Positions 61,502 through 64,000 of a stretch of 64,000 nt of DNA are shown piece after piece. Origin of the DNA: Sisyra terminalis. Taxonomy: Eukaryota; Arthropoda; Insecta; Neuroptera; Sisyridae. The stretch's first letter is position 1; each line of letters begins with the position of its first letter. Where the stretch lies: assembly GCA_958496175.1 (NCBI GenBank), contig OY292280.1, positions 17,422,001 through 17,486,000 of the forward strand, read 5' to 3'. Below the pieces are notes generated by a model. It had not been told where the DNA came from. It searched no databases and was given only the letters and a program-made list of their open reading frames with translations. Both the position numbers and the translations under genes were made by a program.

Positions 61502-61689
61502 ATTTTTATAATTTCTAATAATTGATTTCTCTTCCTTACAGTTTATAATATAACTAATTAACATTAATTCCTCATTCCAGACATTGTATCATCGAAATAT
61601 TCGATCGAACAGTTCCAACCTTTCGGGGTTCGAAATGATCGATCGATGATGCTATATATTTTTCATTTTATTTTTGCTCAATGGTTTTG

Positions 61690-61814
61690 TGACGTCACTC
61701 TTTTCATATATATGACGTCACACATACGTCGCCACCCAATGACGTCATTCCCGAAAAATTACCGAATTTTCGATTTTCGGGAAGTTGGACTCTGGGAATG
61801 GCTTAGTTACGTCA
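61690..61814 (+). promoter_or_regulatory. CRE-motif cluster in P2 left arm
   Basis: Perfect TGACGTCA sites lie at 61690-61697, 61713-61720 and 61740-61747; TTACGTCA is at 61807-61814. Confidence 0.5.
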
Positions 61815-62505
61815 CGGGAGGCCTAAAAAACATATCCTGGAGTCAATTTTTTCGGTTTTTTTTTTTGGGGGGGGGACCTCGAATTTTCGAATTTAGTGAA
61901 ATGGGATTTCGGGAATGGCTTAGTTACGCTCCGAGAAGCCTAAATATCATTTTTAATTATATAATTTTTCATTTTTTGGCGAAAAATTTTTGGGCCGGTT
62001 TTCAAAAAAATCCCAAAAGTAGGCCTAAATTGGCGATTTTTTTCACTTTTTCCAACTTTAAAGCCATTTGTAGCGATAACTATCGATCGTAGGTTAACGA
62101 TAATAGGCTCATTCGATAGCTCTTGAATTACTCTATCGAGGGTGTAAATTTGGTCCCGGAAAAGCTTAAGGGAAAAATTTTTTTTTTTTATACTCCTGAG
62201 AAATTTTATTTCGTCGACCAAATGTACGTCGATTTTTTTCAAAAAAATGTTTGTCGAATTTCTCGATGAAATTCACACCATAGCTATATTACGTTACGAT
62301 CGAAACAAAAATCCAATTAAACCTAAAGTTTTCGATATCGTTAATGGTTTTTTCGATATTTAATATTCTCTTATTGTGCTATTCAAAAACAAATCTATTT
62401 TGTTAAAAAAAGGATCAAGGACCTAAAAGTTTTCCAATGTGGATTCACATCTTTTCCGATCGTAACATGGAGCACCTATGGTTAAATTTTTTCCGGAAAA
62501 TTCCA

Positions 62506-62545
62506 TGAAAATCGTTCTGGTGACCATTTGATCAAAAGATTTTAT
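62506..62545. other. Unpaired 40-bp spacer at the centre of palindrome P2
   Basis: It lies between GGAAAATTCCA (62495-62505) and TGGAATTTTCC (62546-62556). It is the reverse complement of the P1 spacer at 1413-1452. Confidence 0.9.
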
Positions 62546-63244
62546 TGGAATTTTCCGGCAAAATTTTAACCATAGGAGCTCCATGTTACGATCGGAAAAG
62601 ATGTAAGACCGCATTGGAAATTTTTTAGTTCCTTGATCCTTTTTTTCAAGAAAACAAATTTGTATTTAAATAGCATTAGCTAGCACAATAGGTGAATTTT
62701 AAATATCGAAAAAACCATTTACGATATCGAAAACTTTAGGTTTTATTGGATTTTTGTTTCGATCGTAACGTAATATAGCTATGGTGTGAATTTCATCGAG
62801 AAATTCGACAAACATTTTTTTGAAAAAAATCGACGTACATTTGGTCGACGAAATAAAATTTCTCAGAAGAGAAAAAAAAAGTTTTTCCCCTTAAGCTTTT
62901 CCGGGACCAAATTTATACCATCGATAGAGTAATTCAAGCGCTATCGAATGAGCCTACTATCGTTAACCTACGATCGATAGTTATCGCTACAAATGGCTTT
63001 GAAGTTGGAAAAAGTGAAAAAATCGCCAATTTAGGCCTATTTTTGGGATTCTTCAGAATTTCTGCCGGAAAATTTTCGCCAAAAAAATGAAAAATTGTAT
63101 AATTAAAAATGATTTTTAGGCTTCTCGGAGCGTAACTTAGCCATTCCCGAAATCCCATTTCACTAAATTCGAAAATTCGAGGTCCCCCCCCCAAAAAAAA
63201 AAACCGAAAAAATTGAGTTCAGGATATGTTTTTTAGGCCTCCCG

Positions 63245-63369
63245 TGACGTAACTAAGCCATTCCCAGAGTCCTACTTCCCGAAAATCGAAAATTCGGTAA
63301 TTTTTCGGGAATGACGTCATTGGGTGGCGACGTATGTGTGACGTCATATATATGAAAAGAGTGACGTCA
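63245..63369 (-). promoter_or_regulatory. CRE-motif cluster in P2 right arm
   Basis: Perfect TGACGTCA sites lie at 63312-63319, 63339-63346 and 63362-63369; TGACGTAA is at 63245-63252. Confidence 0.5.
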
Positions 63370-63557
63370 CAAAACCATTGAGCAAAAATAAAATGAAAAA
63401 TATATAGCATCATCGATCGATCATTTCGAACCCCGAAAGGTTGGAACTGTTCGATCGAATATTTCGATGATACAATGTCTGGAATGAGGAATTAATGTTA
63501 ATTAGATATATTATAAGCTGTAAGGAATAGAAATCAATTATTAGAAATTATAAAACT

Positions 63558-63633
63558 CCGGGACCAATCGGGATGCGAACCAGGGACCTCGACTCCGAAC
63601 AACAGCAACGGCGACCAAGACGACTCGGCTATC
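63558..63633 (-). ncRNA. tRNA-like sequence in P2 right arm
   Basis: Minus-strand copy with A box TAGCCGAGTCG and B-box-like GGTTCGCATCC. The downstream base run is interrupted (GGAGTTTTATA) relative to GGATTTTTATA elsewhere. Confidence 0.5.
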
Positions 63634-64000
63634 AGATGATATATGTAAATGACCTTAAAACTCATACATAAACAATTCTTATGAGATTTTTGGAAAATTG
63701 AAAAAAAAATTCGATCGATGGAGTTGGAATTTTCCAAAAACCTTTTAACCATAGCTGCTCCATGTTAAAGTTGGAAAATTTTACTAAAAACATTGCAACA
63801 TTTTAAGGTCCTTGATCCTTTTTTTCGAAAAAAACAAATTTGTATTTCAAAAGAGTTTCTTCAGAAAATTAAAATTTATATATAAAATAAAATCGATTAG
63901 GACTTCAAAAAGTTGAGATATTTTTCGATATTGGCTTAATCGAATTATTCGATAATCTATCGAAAACATTGATTTTACCTTACTTACCTCTTCGTTGCAT

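Larger units (their letters stand above)
61051..62505 (+). repeat. Left arm of palindrome P2 (subtype L outside, R-like near the centre)
   Basis: It pairs with 62546-64000 as an inverted repeat. The outer part carries subtype L markers (CTCTTCCTTACAGT near 61527, GGGCCGG near 61990, ACTCCTGAG near 62192) as in P1's left arm. From about 62400 inward it carries AGGACCTAAAAGTTTTCC and GGAGCACC, which belong to P1's right arm. Contents: tandem donors 61070-61085, tRNA-like 61426-61501, CRE cluster 61690-61814. Confidence 0.9.
62546..64000 (-). repeat. Right arm of palindrome P2 (subtype R outside, L-like near the centre), cut by the window edge
   Basis: On the minus strand it follows the arm order to the donor motif near 63975-63989, where the second donor is altered (GGTAAAAT). 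Another inverted element copy probably follows beyond 64000. The outer arm is subtype R; the innermost ~120 bases (GCGGTCTTACATC, GGAGCTCC, AGGAACTAAAAAA on the minus strand) match P1's left arm. Confidence 0.9.

Noticed and set aside
61646..62092. The longest frame in the window, 148 codons, across P2's left arm
   Set aside because: It crosses the CRE cluster and T/G homopolymer run. Equivalent arms break it by frameshift, and it is repeat sequence on both strands.
1..64000. Helitron or LTR retrotransposon origin for the composite element
   Set aside because: I saw no CTRR hairpin end, Rep/helicase, reverse transcriptase, primer-binding site or TG...CA long terminal repeats.

Overview
This 64 kb window is AT-rich eukaryotic repeat DNA. 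Nothing in it looks bacterial: there are no operons or ribosome-binding-site-led genes. It does show GT-AG-type splice sites, AATAAA signals, Pol III-type A/B boxes and a DNA transposon with an 8-bp target duplication. I cannot name the species; an invertebrate genome (heterochromatin, a sex chromosome or a subtelomere) would fit. No conventional protein gene is convincing. The best candidate is a small secreted-protein start at 5995-6184.

Two arrays of one 337-339 bp satellite dominate: about 38 monomers at 8831-21838 and about 92 at 25916-57029, all in the same orientation. They contain local higher-order repeats: 3-, 4-, 6- and 9-mers, a displaced 10-mer pair, and a duplication displaced by 9145 bp.

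The arrays are embedded in repeated copies of a composite element. In the + direction its order is: satellite; flank with a tRNA-Ser-like sequence; a conserved two-exon splice module with AATAAA; tandem splice donors; and an 'arm' of about 1.4 kb with a second tRNA-like sequence, a cluster of TGACGTCA (CRE) motifs and CGAT-rich repeats. Copy 1 is on the minus strand (about 1453-5690). Copies 2 (6371-8830), 3 (21839-25915) and 4 (57030-62505) are on the plus strand. Copies 2-4 alternate with the arrays, giving a macro-tandem of flank-arm-array. At both window edges the arm meets an inverted arm, forming palindromes of about 2.9 kb centred near 1432 and 62525, each with a 40-bp spacer.

The strongest biology here is the origin of the satellite. 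Diverged 338-bp-periodic monomers survive inside copy 1 (4883-5681), and a shorter relict lies in three flanks. The satellite therefore appears to be an expanded internal tandem repeat of a foldback-like composite element. The palindromes also record a spacer inversion and arm-to-arm conversion. A 1108-bp non-autonomous DNA transposon (57979-59086) sits inside the A box of copy 4's tRNA-like sequence. All identity statements are by eye; no alignment or database search was run.
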